Positions 1 through 7,264 of a DNA stretch of 64,000 nucleotides are shown in pieces. Source of the DNA: Pseudomonadota bacterium (GTDB taxonomy: Bacteria > Pseudomonadota > Alphaproteobacteria > Rhizobiales > Hyphomicrobiaceae); the NCBI GenBank assembly GCA_018242215.1, contig JAFECG010000027.1, forward strand, positions 62,001 through 126,000, written 5' to 3'. The notes under the pieces were generated by a model that was given only the letters and a program-made list of their open reading frames with translations, did not search any database and had not been told where the DNA came from. The number at the start of each line of letters is the position of its first letter. The stretch's first letter is position 1. The position numbers and the translations under genes were made by a program.

Positions 1-558
1 CTAACCCTCGTCACCAACCCCAAACTGCCACTCGACAAACAGCCCGCCTATCAGCTTTGCCTCGACAGCAGCCGGCTGATCGTGCCCGCGCACCGCGACT
101 GCGCGCACGACGACCTGAAATGCATCGCAACGCAGGTTCCTCACAAGGACTATGATGGCTGCGCGGCAAAGGCCGCAAAGGTTTGGCCGTCGGCGCCTTA
201 CGTCGGGAACGTCCTCCAGATCGTGCCCACCGCGTTCTGGCGGACGTTGGTCTACGAGCGGGAAACATTCAGCCAAGCCCAACGCGTCATCATCGTCGCG
301 CAGCTGATCATCGGCGCCGTGCTGAGCTGGATCGTCTTCAAGTGGCTCCTCGGGACCGGCGGCATAAGGGGGATCGGGTGGTTGACGGTGCCCGCGTTCT
401 TCGTGGCCGGCACGATCATTTTTGCAACCCTGACGGCATATCCCCTGGCCTACGTCGCGAAACTCACCCTGAAACCGTTGTGGGCACTGTACGCGGTGGT
501 CACCGCGCACGTGATCCACGCGATCGGGCATGTCGTGACGGGACAGCATGCGGGCTAA
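1..558 (+). CDS. Hypothetical membrane protein, 5'-truncated by window edge
   Basis: The reading frame is open from the first base and closes with TAA at 556-558, so the N-terminus lies outside the window; an internal GTG at 82 is possible but residues upstream are equally protein-like. The first ~100 residues are soluble and contain several cysteines (C-L-D, DCAHDD, LKC, DGC), suggesting an exported or disulfide-containing domain. Two hydrophobic segments follow: one starting at VIIVAQLIIGAVLSWIVF and one around WLTVPAFFVAGTIIFATL. The last part is amphipathic (ALYAVVTAHVIHAIGHVV). I do not recognise the family and propose no function. Confidence 0.55.
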   Translation, partial: LTLVTNPKLPLDKQPAYQLCLDSSRLIVPAHRDCAHDDLKCIATQVPHKDYDGCAAKAAKVWPSAPYVGNVLQIVPTAFWRTLVYERETFSQAQRVIIVAQLIIGAVLSWIVFKWLLGTGGIRGIGWLTVPAFFVAGTIIFATLTAYPLAYVAKLTLKPLWALYAVVTAHVIHAIGHVVTGQHAG

Positions 559-840
559 GGCAGGCTCGCCGGTGGCCCGCTCTATGAATTCTGCAGCATC
601 CTCGATCGTTGCACCGGACTGCGCCAAACTTCGTCTGGACGCCACCGACGTTGGCTTTCCCGCCTTCCCGCATCGCCAGGCGCTGCTGGAACCTGCTAAA
701 GGCATGTCCCTGCCCATCGCCGGCCAATGACACGATCCGCTGACGGGAAGCCTAATGGGCGCTCAAAGCCGGATCGGCGATACCGACGTTGTTGTGCACG
801 GCCTTGTTGAAGCTCGCATCCACGGCGTCGATCTTCTTCG
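559..840. other. Gene-free stretch before a decayed gene
   Basis: No convincing coding frame, RNA or terminator is visible between the membrane protein stop and the recognisable part of the hydrolase remnant. The stretch may hold further degraded sequence of that hydrolase, because the recognisable homology starts abruptly. Confidence 0.4.
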
Positions 841-1092
841 CCAGCTTGCCCTGCACAACGGCGTCACGGGCTGGAGAAGGTCCCGCGGTATGTGGGAAGA
901 CGGTCAGCCCGCGACCTCGAAAGCGTCTACATCGCCCGCAACGTCACTTATCTTCTTGGCATGAGCGATACGGACATGAACGATCCCGGACTCGACAAAA
1001 GCTGAGCCGGTAACGCACAGGGCCCCTACCGTTTGGCGAGGTGCCGGGCGTTGGACACAACGAACGGACATGTATTCATCAGAATGCGCTGA
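841..1092 (+). pseudogene. Remnant of an alpha/beta-hydrolase-family gene (C-terminal part)
   Basis: In the frame of position 913 the translation runs LEKVPRYVGRRSARDLES, VYIARNVTYLLGMSDTDMND, PGLDKS, then an in-frame TGA (1003-1005), then AGNAQGPYRLARCRALDTTN. The order P-R-Y, YI-AR-VTYL-GxxDTDxNxPxLDKS, AQGPYRLAR is what I recall from the C-terminal half of alpha/beta-hydrolase (esterase-like) proteins. The in-frame stop, lack of a start and abrupt loss of similarity upstream indicate a relic. Seen: the frame and stop. From memory: the family match. It adjoins another broken gene, so this end of the window has been accumulating damage. Confidence 0.55.
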
Positions 1093-1217
1093 GGCAGTCC
1101 TCTTTGGCTTGCCGATTCAACTGCTTGTCCGCAAATGCCATAGCCGTCTCACGCTTTGCATATCCTTTGCGGTGATTTAGTCTTTGCCTCGATGCTCATA
1201 GATGGTGGAGGAAGTCG

Positions 1218-1645
1218 ATGCTTTCAATGCGCACGATCCTTGCGTTGGGCCTGATGGGAATTTTCGCGGTAAGCGGCTTTGCCGTCGCCGCTCAGGAGAA
1301 GCCGGAAGATTTGGCACACCAAGCGGCGCTCGCGTGGCTTAGCCTCTGCGATGCAGGAAAGTACGCCGAGAGCCATCAGCAGGCATCCCTCTACTTCAGG
1401 AATGCGACCACGTCGGACAATTGGCAACGTTCGCTTCATGCCGTTCGCGATCCGCTCGGGCATGTCCTTCAAGAAAACTAAAAAGCGCGACCTACACAAA
1501 CACCTTACCCGGCGTGCCGGACGGCGAATATGTCGTGATCCAGTTCGACACCGCCTTTGAACATAAGGCATCGGCAATCGAGACCGTTACGCCAGAACGT
1601 GAGAGCGACGGACAGTGGCGGGTGGCGGGCTATTTCATCAAATAG
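1218..1645 (+). pseudogene. DUF4019-type exported protein, frameshifted
   Basis: The 5' half (from ATG 1218, preceded by GGTGGAGGAAG) encodes a signal peptide (LALGLMGIFAVSGFAVAAQE) and the start of a DUF4019-like domain, ending early at TAA 1479-1481. The remainder continues in the next frame from about 1469 as SRKLKSATYTNTLPG, then DGEYVVIQFDTAFE and DGQWRVAGYFIK, ending at 1645, which is the classic C-terminal half of the same domain. Adding one T in the CTT at 1467-1469 restores a continuous ~142-residue protein, so one base has been lost. This is either a genuine recent inactivation or a sequencing error; the rest of the sequence is not otherwise degraded. Confidence 0.75.
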
Positions 1646-1678
1646 TGCCACCGCCGCCGGTCAAGGTCGAGCGGATGA

Positions 1679-2362
1679 TCAGTCATCCGGCGTTGCGTTG
1701 ATGACGCGCAGCTTGTTGTCCGATAATGGCTTCTGCACGAGGTTTGCATTTTCCTGCAGAAGTTGCGCGCCAGACTCCCAAACATTCGTGCTCATTGCCT
1801 CGGCCTTGACCCTCGCGATCCAGTTCAGGTCGACGCCAGCCGGGACCCAGTATCGGTCGACCATTTTCAGCCATCCGTCCCGATTCAACGATACGAGGTG
1901 CTTGTGGGAATCGGACCTCGAGACCTCATGAAAGAGCCAGAGACTTGCGGGGGCGGCGAAGCGTTTGTCCCCCTGCACGTAGATGAAGACGCACATCGAG
2001 GCGCACTTCGCGCCCGCTTTGACCCCGGTGTAGAGCTTGACTGACTTCTTGATTTCCTGAAGCACGGCGATGGCACGTTCGCCATATCGAACCGAACCGC
2101 CGGGCGAGTTCAGGATCAGGTAGATGGCAGAAATCTCGCCCTTGTATTGATTATACGCCTCTGCGATCTGCGGCGCCATGGATTCATCCGTTGGCCCCTT
2201 CCACGACATGAGGAGCATGCCCGGGTGACGCTCGGAGAGACGCGCGTGCAGCTTGCCGTGTTTTTCCGCGTGTGCGGCCGCCGCGGGTGCGACGTTGATG
2301 CCAGAATTTGCAGCAAAGGCGAATAATAGGGCCACTAAGCCGCCGGTTATCGAAAAGCGCAT
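1679..2362 (-). CDS. Periplasmic ClpP-like serine protease family protein
   Basis: A 227-residue exported protein with a ClpP/crotonase-fold protease core. The start at 2362 is chosen because GGGAGG lies 7 nt upstream and a signal peptide follows directly (ITGGLVALLFAFAANSG, cleavage after PAAAAHA). Later features match ClpP-like proteins: the LNSPGGSV loop, the catalytic Ser in GAKCASMC and the catalytic His in LWLFHEV. Two cysteines flank the nucleophile (CASMC), which suggests a disulfide and fits an extracytoplasmic location. Proteins of this kind are usually annotated as ClpP-like or COG3904-type periplasmic proteins of unknown substrate. It lies downstream, on the same strand, of the channel/Sel1 operon and might be part of it, although more than 300 nt separate them. 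Confidence 0.75.
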   Translation of the reverse strand: MRFSITGGLVALLFAFAANSGINVAPAAAAHAEKHGKLHARLSERHPGMLLMSWKGPTDESMAPQIAEAYNQYKGEISAIYLILNSPGGSVRYGERAIAVLQEIKKSVKLYTGVKAGAKCASMCVFIYVQGDKRFAAPASLWLFHEVSRSDSHKHLVSLNRDGWLKMVDRYWVPAGVDLNWIARVKAEAMSTNVWESGAQLLQENANLVQKPLSDNKLRVINATPDD

Positions 2363-2670
2363 TGCATGACCTCCCTTGACCGAATGCGCCCTTTTTCTCT
2401 CAAAAAAGACCCGGGTTCGCTGTTCCCTGAGCAACACGACAAGCGATGAAGGGGTGAGCACCGCTGATGAGGCACACTCGCATGCTGGTCATACCGTGGA
2501 ATAGGCCAACCCAATGGACGGTTGTCGGCCGCCGCCGACCGAGCGATCACGGCGAGTGAGACAGCGCAAAGACACGCGATGGCGAAGATCAAATAGATAA
2601 CCCTGATCTGCAATTCGTGCAGCGGCATGGGAGGGACATCGCCTTCAAAAATGGAAGAGGCGGGCATCAT
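2347..2670 (-). CDS. Possible small membrane protein
   Basis: A 107-codon frame begins 10 nt after the Sel1-protein stop and ends inside the start region of the ClpP-like gene. The N-terminal third has a clear hydrophobic helix (VIYLIFAIACLCAVSLAVIA); the rest looks non-protein-like (many Arg, Ser, Cys). If real, translation may begin at the internal ATG 2628 and only the anchor may matter. I recognise no family. The doubt is high because the C-terminal half has poor codon usage and overlaps the next gene's ribosome-binding site. Confidence 0.22.
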   Translation of the reverse strand: MMPASSIFEGDVPPMPLHELQIRVIYLIFAIACLCAVSLAVIARSAAADNRPLGWPIPRYDQHASVPHQRCSPLHRLSCCSGNSEPGSFLREKGRIRSREVMQCAFR

Positions 2671-2679
2671 GCCGGTTTG

Positions 2680-4053
2680 CTATTCCTTGTGCGTCGCAAG
2701 AATCGAGCCCGGCATGGCGACACTGCGGAGTGCGTCCTGAAATTGTTTGACCGCCGCCGACTGCTGCAGCGGAAGTTGCCGAAGCGTATCCTCGTATAGA
2801 GCCAGCGGATTGATTCCGGTAATCACGCCGGTTGGAAAGGCATGTCCGATCGCCAGGAGAACGATGGCCTCATAATGCGAGACCTGCCCTACAGAACTGT
2901 CGAGCTTTCCTTCGGCCGCATAAATCAGGCCAGCCGTATATCCCGCTTCTGCGGCCTGCAAAAACAATGGTTGAGCCGCGCGCTTATCCTGCGTGCCCCC
3001 TTCGCCATGCCGCATCATTGTCGCAAGATACAACTTGGCGATAGCCACCCGCTGCGAAAAGACATTCAGCTGGTCTCGCGTTTGTTCGGGGTTCGACCGT
3101 CTTTGGGTTGCGAACAAGAACGGTACAGTCAACGGCATGCGCGCGGGATCAAGATTAAGCTGCTGAAAGATTTTGGACGCTTCGGCGTCGCCTCGCCGCG
3201 CCTTGCCCATAAGCTGGAATGCCAACGGAAAGTTTGCAAAATACGCAACTAGAAAATGCTCGCGCGCCGCGGCTTTGCCCTGGGGCGAAGGATCGCCGAA
3301 CTCTAGGGCTGAGAGTTCGTAAGCCGCTTCGGGCTCGCCTGCGATGGCGGCTTTCTGCAGCCAGCGCCGTGCCGCAGGAAGGTCCTTTTGCAGACCATAA
3401 GATCCGGTGAGATACCCGTGCCCGAGCGCCGTCTGCGCACGCGCGACACCATATTCTGCAGCCTGCTTAATGAGAGGAAGCCCAACATCAAGCTTGCCGT
3501 GGTCTATGAGCCCCACACCTAATGCATAGCGCGCCAGCATGAGAAGTTCTGGAGGAAGCGGGCCGGCCGACCCGAGTGCTGCCACGATTTCAGGCGCCGA
3601 TTGGGTGCTCAGTTTATCCAGAGGTTGCGGTACCGGAAGCGTAGTCAATGGTGGATTATCCGGCCAGGCACGATGTTCAGACTGTTGCGGAGGAGGTGGA
3701 GCGGGTGGCTCTTCGTGTGCGACAGGTTGCGGTGATGCCGGTGGTAGGATCGGCTTGGCCGGTGCAGTTGGAACGGCCGGAGGAACGATCTTTTGAGTCT
3801 CCTCCTGAATGACTTCAGGGGTTGTCCGATGCATCTTCCAATAGCCGATGCCGGCGAGACAGACGGCAGCTGATGCGCCAATCGCGAGCCAGCGGATATT
3901 GAAGCGTCCCGGCGCGGCGTGGCTTTCCCAGCGCAAGACGCTGCTTCCGACAGGTTGTGCCTCGGTCTCTTGTGACAGGGAGCAGCGCGGACAGGTCGTG
4001 TGCTCGTCGGCGTCGTAGACGTGCCCTTCGATGCAGCGGATCAGGCGTGTCAT
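2680..4053 (-). CDS. Zinc-ribbon, single-span membrane protein with Sel1-like repeats
   Basis: 457 residues. The N-terminus carries a probable zinc ribbon (Cys7, His11, Cys21, Cys24 in RCIEGHVYDADEHTTCPRC). A transmembrane helix follows at about 55-72 (WLAIGASAAVCLAGIGYW), then a proline-rich linker at about 85-135, then helical repeats of the Sel1/TPR type (ALGVGLIDHGKLDVGLPLIK, AQTALGHGYLTGSYG, YELSALEFG, LYLATMMRHGEGG). Topology places the ribbon in the cytoplasm and the repeats in the periplasm. It is the last of three tightly spaced genes after the TolQ-like channel and its coiled-coil partner (25-nt gap), so a scaffold role for that complex is a reasonable inference. No enzyme motif is visible. 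Confidence 0.7.
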   Translation of the reverse strand: MTRLIRCIEGHVYDADEHTTCPRCSLSQETEAQPVGSSVLRWESHAAPGRFNIRWLAIGASAAVCLAGIGYWKMHRTTPEVIQEETQKIVPPAVPTAPAKPILPPASPQPVAHEEPPAPPPPQQSEHRAWPDNPPLTTLPVPQPLDKLSTQSAPEIVAALGSAGPLPPELLMLARYALGVGLIDHGKLDVGLPLIKQAAEYGVARAQTALGHGYLTGSYGLQKDLPAARRWLQKAAIAGEPEAAYELSALEFGDPSPQGKAAAREHFLVAYFANFPLAFQLMGKARRGDAEASKIFQQLNLDPARMPLTVPFLFATQRRSNPEQTRDQLNVFSQRVAIAKLYLATMMRHGEGGTQDKRAAQPLFLQAAEAGYTAGLIYAAEGKLDSSVGQVSHYEAIVLLAIGHAFPTGVITGINPLALYEDTLRQLPLQQSAAVKQFQDALRSVAMPGSILATHKE

Positions 4054-4078
4054 GGCGCTCCTCTTCCAGCGACAGGTT

Positions 4079-5290
4079 TTACTTTGGTTTTTCCGGTTCA
4101 GCAGGTTGCGATGGACCTGTCGGCGTCCGCACCAAAAGATGTTGTTCCATCTGTTTCCTAATCTCTTGTTGGCGCTCGATCATTTGCTTCGCGTTGTCGT
4201 TCGTTGACGTGTGCGCCGCCGGTTGATTGCCGTCTTGGCTGGTTGGAGGACCGACGGGCCCAAAAGGAGAGTTGCGTTGTTGGATCGCCGGAGGTTGGGG
4301 CGGCACATTACCTCCAAGGGATTTGCTCCAAGCTGCAATGTCGGCATCCGTCGGTTCACGGACGGCGAAGTCCTTATCGCTGCGTTCGACCACGGCGAGA
4401 AGCAGCTGACCTTTGACGCCGATCGGCTTTTGGAATGCCACCGCGTGGCTATTCAACTGCTGTGCGCCGGCTTTGCTGTCTTGCACGGCAACTGCAGAGA
4501 TCTGACCGCCGATATCGCAGCCTGTGGGAGGTGCCTGATCGATGGCGGCGCTGACGTAAGACGTGCCAAGACCACTCGGCAAATGCAAAAATTGGCGATG
4601 CATTCTCGTAATCATCGGATCGGAGGATGCCCATCGCGTCGCCAGCGGTGTCGCCATCGGTAAAATATCAATGCCGCTTTTGGGTGGATGAGCGGCGTCA
4701 GACGGAATGAAATTAGCCAACAGGAGAGGCGACAGCGATTTGCATAAGGGGGACGTAAAATATTCGAGCACGACCATCGGCCGATCGTTTGCGCTGTCCG
4801 CCACGGGCGTGCCCTTCGCCTTAGCCTGCAGAGCCGCCGCGACCCGTTGCGCAATCAGCAGAGTATCTCTGGTGTCCGCCAACTGACTTTGTAATTGCGC
4901 TTGCGCGGCGCGCGACTGCGCAATGTTCTTCTGCGAGTCGGATAATTCCTTCTGCGTGCGCGAGAACTGTGACCAGACCTGATCGAGTTCGGTCTTCAAT
5001 TCCCGGACGGAATTACCCGCTCTTTGCAAAGCTGTTTGCGCCGCCTCGAGTTGTCGTTTGAGAGCCACGGCATCTTCCCCGCGGGTCTCGGAGGCTTGCG
5101 CAATCTGGCTCCTTGCTTCCGCAATTGCGCGCTGCGCTTCCTCCGGCGACGTCATGCTCGGAGGGGCACCCTTATAATAGGGAAGTAAAAGCAGCATAAG
5201 CACCAAAAAGGCGCCCATTGCCTTGGTGACCACCGCCATGAGGGAGATATCAAAGACCTCAATCTGGCGATTGGTCCGGCGCAGCATCAT
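4079..5290 (-). CDS. Membrane-anchored coiled-coil partner of a MotA/TolQ-type channel
   Basis: 403 residues; start at 5290 (or ATG 5287), 5 nt after the channel gene stop. The N-terminus (RRTNRQIEVFDISLMAVV, then TKAMGAFLVLMLLLLPYY) is one membrane helix in the position of MotB/ExbD-type anchors. A long alanine/glutamine-rich coiled coil follows (about 40-165), then a globular domain (about 170-335: NDRPMVVLEYF to SDKDFAVREPTDADIAAW) and a proline-rich tail. No OmpA/peptidoglycan-binding motif is seen, so it is not a conventional MotB or ZorB. The usual mid-helix aspartate of such partners is not at the expected place: the helix has Ala there, an Asp near its start (FDIS) and a Lys in the middle. 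I infer a force- or ion-coupled complex of unknown purpose. Confidence 0.65.
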   Translation of the reverse strand: MMLRRTNRQIEVFDISLMAVVTKAMGAFLVLMLLLLPYYKGAPPSMTSPEEAQRAIAEARSQIAQASETRGEDAVALKRQLEAAQTALQRAGNSVRELKTELDQVWSQFSRTQKELSDSQKNIAQSRAAQAQLQSQLADTRDTLLIAQRVAAALQAKAKGTPVADSANDRPMVVLEYFTSPLCKSLSPLLLANFIPSDAAHPPKSGIDILPMATPLATRWASSDPMITRMHRQFLHLPSGLGTSYVSAAIDQAPPTGCDIGGQISAVAVQDSKAGAQQLNSHAVAFQKPIGVKGQLLLAVVERSDKDFAVREPTDADIAAWSKSLGGNVPPQPPAIQQRNSPFGPVGPPTSQDGNQPAAHTSTNDNAKQMIERQQEIRKQMEQHLLVRTPTGPSQPAEPEKPK

Positions 5291-5295
5291 GTTTG

Positions 5296-6114
5296 CTACC
5301 CTTCGCCGACATAAAGGCGATTGATGAGATTGCCGAGACAGTACTCGGCTGCCCGGTTTAGCGTGAGCTCGTCGCGAGTCTGAATGATATTTTGCAGGAA
5401 GACGATTACGGCACTTTCGATGAGCGCCAGGATCGTGGTGTAGAAGGCGATTGCGAGCCCGGCCGTAATGCGTGTCAGTTCGAGGTGCTGCGGATCCTTG
5501 ATTCCTGCCAGCGCGATGGCAATGCCCACGACCGTGCCGACGAAACCGATTGTCGGGACGAGCCATGCAAGATAGCGGACGATCTGATAGCCAAGATCGA
5601 TGCGATGTCCGAGCAGCTCGAGCTTGGCGGTCAGCATGCCCGAACTCTGCTCGATGGAACGGGTCGTCATGACTTGCAGGACGACGGCGTCAATTAAGTC
5701 CGGAAGCGCCGCCCCTGTCTTGGCCGCAAGCACACGCCGCCGCAATGGCCCGAGTTGATCGATAGGCAAGATCGCCTCGTCATCTTCCGGCAGAAGTCCG
5801 AGCGATAACTGCTTCGCCTCGAATTTTATCTGCTGAGTCCGCCATAAGAGAATTCCAATGGCCACGGAGGTCAGGATATGCAGGAGATTTTGGATGGTAG
5901 CCGGATAGATCGGCGCGAATAGAGACGTCGGATCATGGTCAAGAAGAAAGGTGGCAGCGGTCGATCCGGCGGGCAACGCGAAACTAAGGATCGCAATGAG
6001 TATCGCGGCCAATCCAACGGATATTAAGATCCAAAACCAAAGCGATCCATTTCCTGTCTGTCCGGTCTCTGCGGCCAGCCCGGACGAATAGGCTCGAACA
6101 GATTTCCAAAGCAT
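5296..6114 (-). CDS. MotA/TolQ/ExbB proton-channel family protein
   Basis: 272 residues from ATG 6114; the 45 codons upstream in frame are not protein-like. There are four hydrophobic segments: LWFWILISVGLAAILIAILS, IQNLLHILTSVAIGILLW, and the paired C-terminal helices that define the family (YLAWLVPTIGFVGTVVGIAI, with the P-T-x-G-F-x-G-T-V-x-G signature, and LAIAFYTTILALIESAVIVF). In TolQ/ExbB/MotA these last helices line the proton path against the partner anchor helix. A cytoplasmic loop of about 100 residues lies between. It heads a three-gene operon with the coiled-coil and Sel1/zinc-ribbon proteins. The neighbours argue against flagellar or TonB roles. Confidence 0.85.
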   Translation of the reverse strand: MLWKSVRAYSSGLAAETGQTGNGSLWFWILISVGLAAILIAILSFALPAGSTAATFLLDHDPTSLFAPIYPATIQNLLHILTSVAIGILLWRTQQIKFEAKQLSLGLLPEDDEAILPIDQLGPLRRRVLAAKTGAALPDLIDAVVLQVMTTRSIEQSSGMLTAKLELLGHRIDLGYQIVRYLAWLVPTIGFVGTVVGIAIALAGIKDPQHLELTRITAGLAIAFYTTILALIESAVIVFLQNIIQTRDELTLNRAAEYCLGNLINRLYVGEG

Positions 6115-6750
6115 CGCGTCCCCCGATGACTCGGCTGAAATGCTGCAATGGGCGGGCGTGAAACGACGTGACAAAAAAAGAGCCGAATAAAAAAAACAAG
6201 GCGTAGGCGGGCAAGTGCATAATGTCAGGTACAACAGGAATATGACCACAAAGGCTCAGACGCAAGATTACAAAATTGCCTTGCGAGGGACGGTAGCCAC
6301 CAAGACGTCGGTATGAAAGGAAGGTCATGCAGTAAGAGGTCGACCACCGAGATCAGCAAAACCCAATTGTCCCAGGGCCGTGCTTTTGATCGGGAGCTGA
6401 TCTTGCGGATAGCATGAAGGCCATCGGTGTTCGCGCCGAGAAAAAAGGCCGGACACATGGGCGCTACCGACCAGCCCTGCGAGACTGACCAGAAAGTCCT
6501 TGCCAACGGGGTGCCGTCCACACATGGGACTTAGCGGACGAAACTGATCCGTCTGCTCGTCGGCGAACAGCGGACATTCTCCCATTAAATGCTAGATTCG
6601 CTCTGCGTACTCGACCGCGGATGACGACCTTTCTCTGCAAAACGGACAGAGCGCGAGAGGCCACATTATCCCCAGTGGTGAAAGGATGACGAGGGCCTGC
6701 ACGGCCATGAGTCGATCGATGGGCGAGTGCGCAGAAGAGTTGGCCACGCT
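6115..6750. other. Gene-poor stretch upstream of the channel operon
   Basis: About 640 nt with no frame I would defend as a gene. Short frames on both strands are interrupted and rich in rare residues. The AT-rich part next to 6114-6230 probably holds the channel operon promoter. Motifs such as GCGGACATT near 6570 recall dispersed repeats of Rhizobiales genomes, but I cannot show a repeat from this window alone. Confidence 0.35.
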
Positions 6751-6894
6751 CTAATCCTCCGCCGGCGGCGGTTCAACGATGCCGTATTTCCATTGCTTGT
6801 AGGGTTTGCCGACGATGCGGCCGATGAGGGTGCGCTTGAGGTGCTTGAAGTACCCCCTGCGGGCCTGCGGAATTGCTTCGGCCATTTCAGCCAT
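6751..6894 (-). CDS. Small basic protein, 47 residues, unknown
   Basis: ATG at 6894 is preceded on the minus strand by GAGAGAGGGAGGACACCT, a strong Shine-Dalgarno sequence. The product reads MAEMAEAIPQARRGYFKHL, then a basic helix (KRTLIGRIVGKPYKQWKYG), and ends IVEPPPAED before TAG at 6751. It is short, basic and single-domain. The location, next to tandem repeats and a tRNA 3' fragment, is typical of small genes left at integration sites, but I do not recognise a recombination-directionality or regulator fold with any certainty. Confidence 0.55.
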   Translation of the reverse strand: MAEMAEAIPQARRGYFKHLKRTLIGRIVGKPYKQWKYGIVEPPPAED

Positions 6895-6933
6895 AGGTGT
6901 CCTCCCTCTCTCAGGAGGCTATACCCGCGCATT

Positions 6934-6961
6934 GTGTCAAATGTTGTGTCAAATGTTGTGC
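6934..6961. repeat. Tandem 12-bp direct repeat TGTGTCAAATGT
   Basis: TGTGTCAAATGT occurs twice head to tail and is followed by a third partial unit (TGTG). It lies upstream of the 47-residue gene, between it and the tRNA fragment. Such iterons are common recombinase or regulator binding sites; here that role is inference. Confidence 0.7.
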
Positions 6962-7022
6962 AGCGGAATAAAAATTGTGTCGCAAAATCAACGAAATAAT
7001 TGAGTTGTAAGGGAAATTCCAC

Positions 7023-7051
7023 TAGGAGTTCGAGTCCCTCCTGGGGCACCA
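7023..7051 (+). other. tRNA 3'-end fragment, probable attachment-site scar
   Basis: The sequence GGAGTTCGAGTCCCTCCT followed by GGGGCACCA has the T-loop consensus TTCGAGT, a run like an acceptor stem, and a terminal CCA. No anticodon arm or 5' half is present upstream, so it is not a functional tRNA. Short tRNA 3' ends regenerated by tyrosine recombinases mark the far end of integrated elements. The adjacent repeats and orphan small gene fit this. The T-stem pairing is imperfect, which weakens the case. Confidence 0.45.
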
Positions 7052-7264
7052 CCAGCGTGTTCATATGGACTTGATTTAGCTTCAACTCATCGCTGATGCC
7101 TGCGCTCCCTTCGTTTGGACAGACCTTCTTGGTCCGCAGCGCATGGCGGTTTTTGCATCCCTGACATCGCCATCGACGGGGGCATGACCGTTGGGCAAAA
7201 GTGACCGCACGGATATGGGTTTCCGAACTCGTTTCCCACCAGGCAAAACGGTACGGAGCGCGCG

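Noticed and set aside
1-717. Long minus-strand frame at the left edge
   Set aside because: It is the complement of the membrane protein and pseudogene region, rich in Arg/Gly/Asp/Pro without motif, and lacks plausible start signals.
4079-6114. Zorya ZorA/ZorB assignment
   Set aside because: The channel is short and the partner lacks an OmpA/peptidoglycan-binding domain; no ZorC/ZorD-like or nuclease genes are adjacent.
6325-6585. 86-residue minus-strand frame upstream of the channel operon
   Set aside because: No motif, poor codon use and no ribosome-binding site; phrases resembling dispersed Rhizobiales repeats are not enough to call a gene or a repeat.
6592-6708. 38-residue minus-strand frame with a hydrophobic start
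   Set aside because: No Shine-Dalgarno sequence and no support besides one hydrophobic segment.
7023-7051. Complete tRNA gene
   Set aside because: Only the T-arm/acceptor-like 3' end is present; no anticodon arm or 5' half can be folded upstream.
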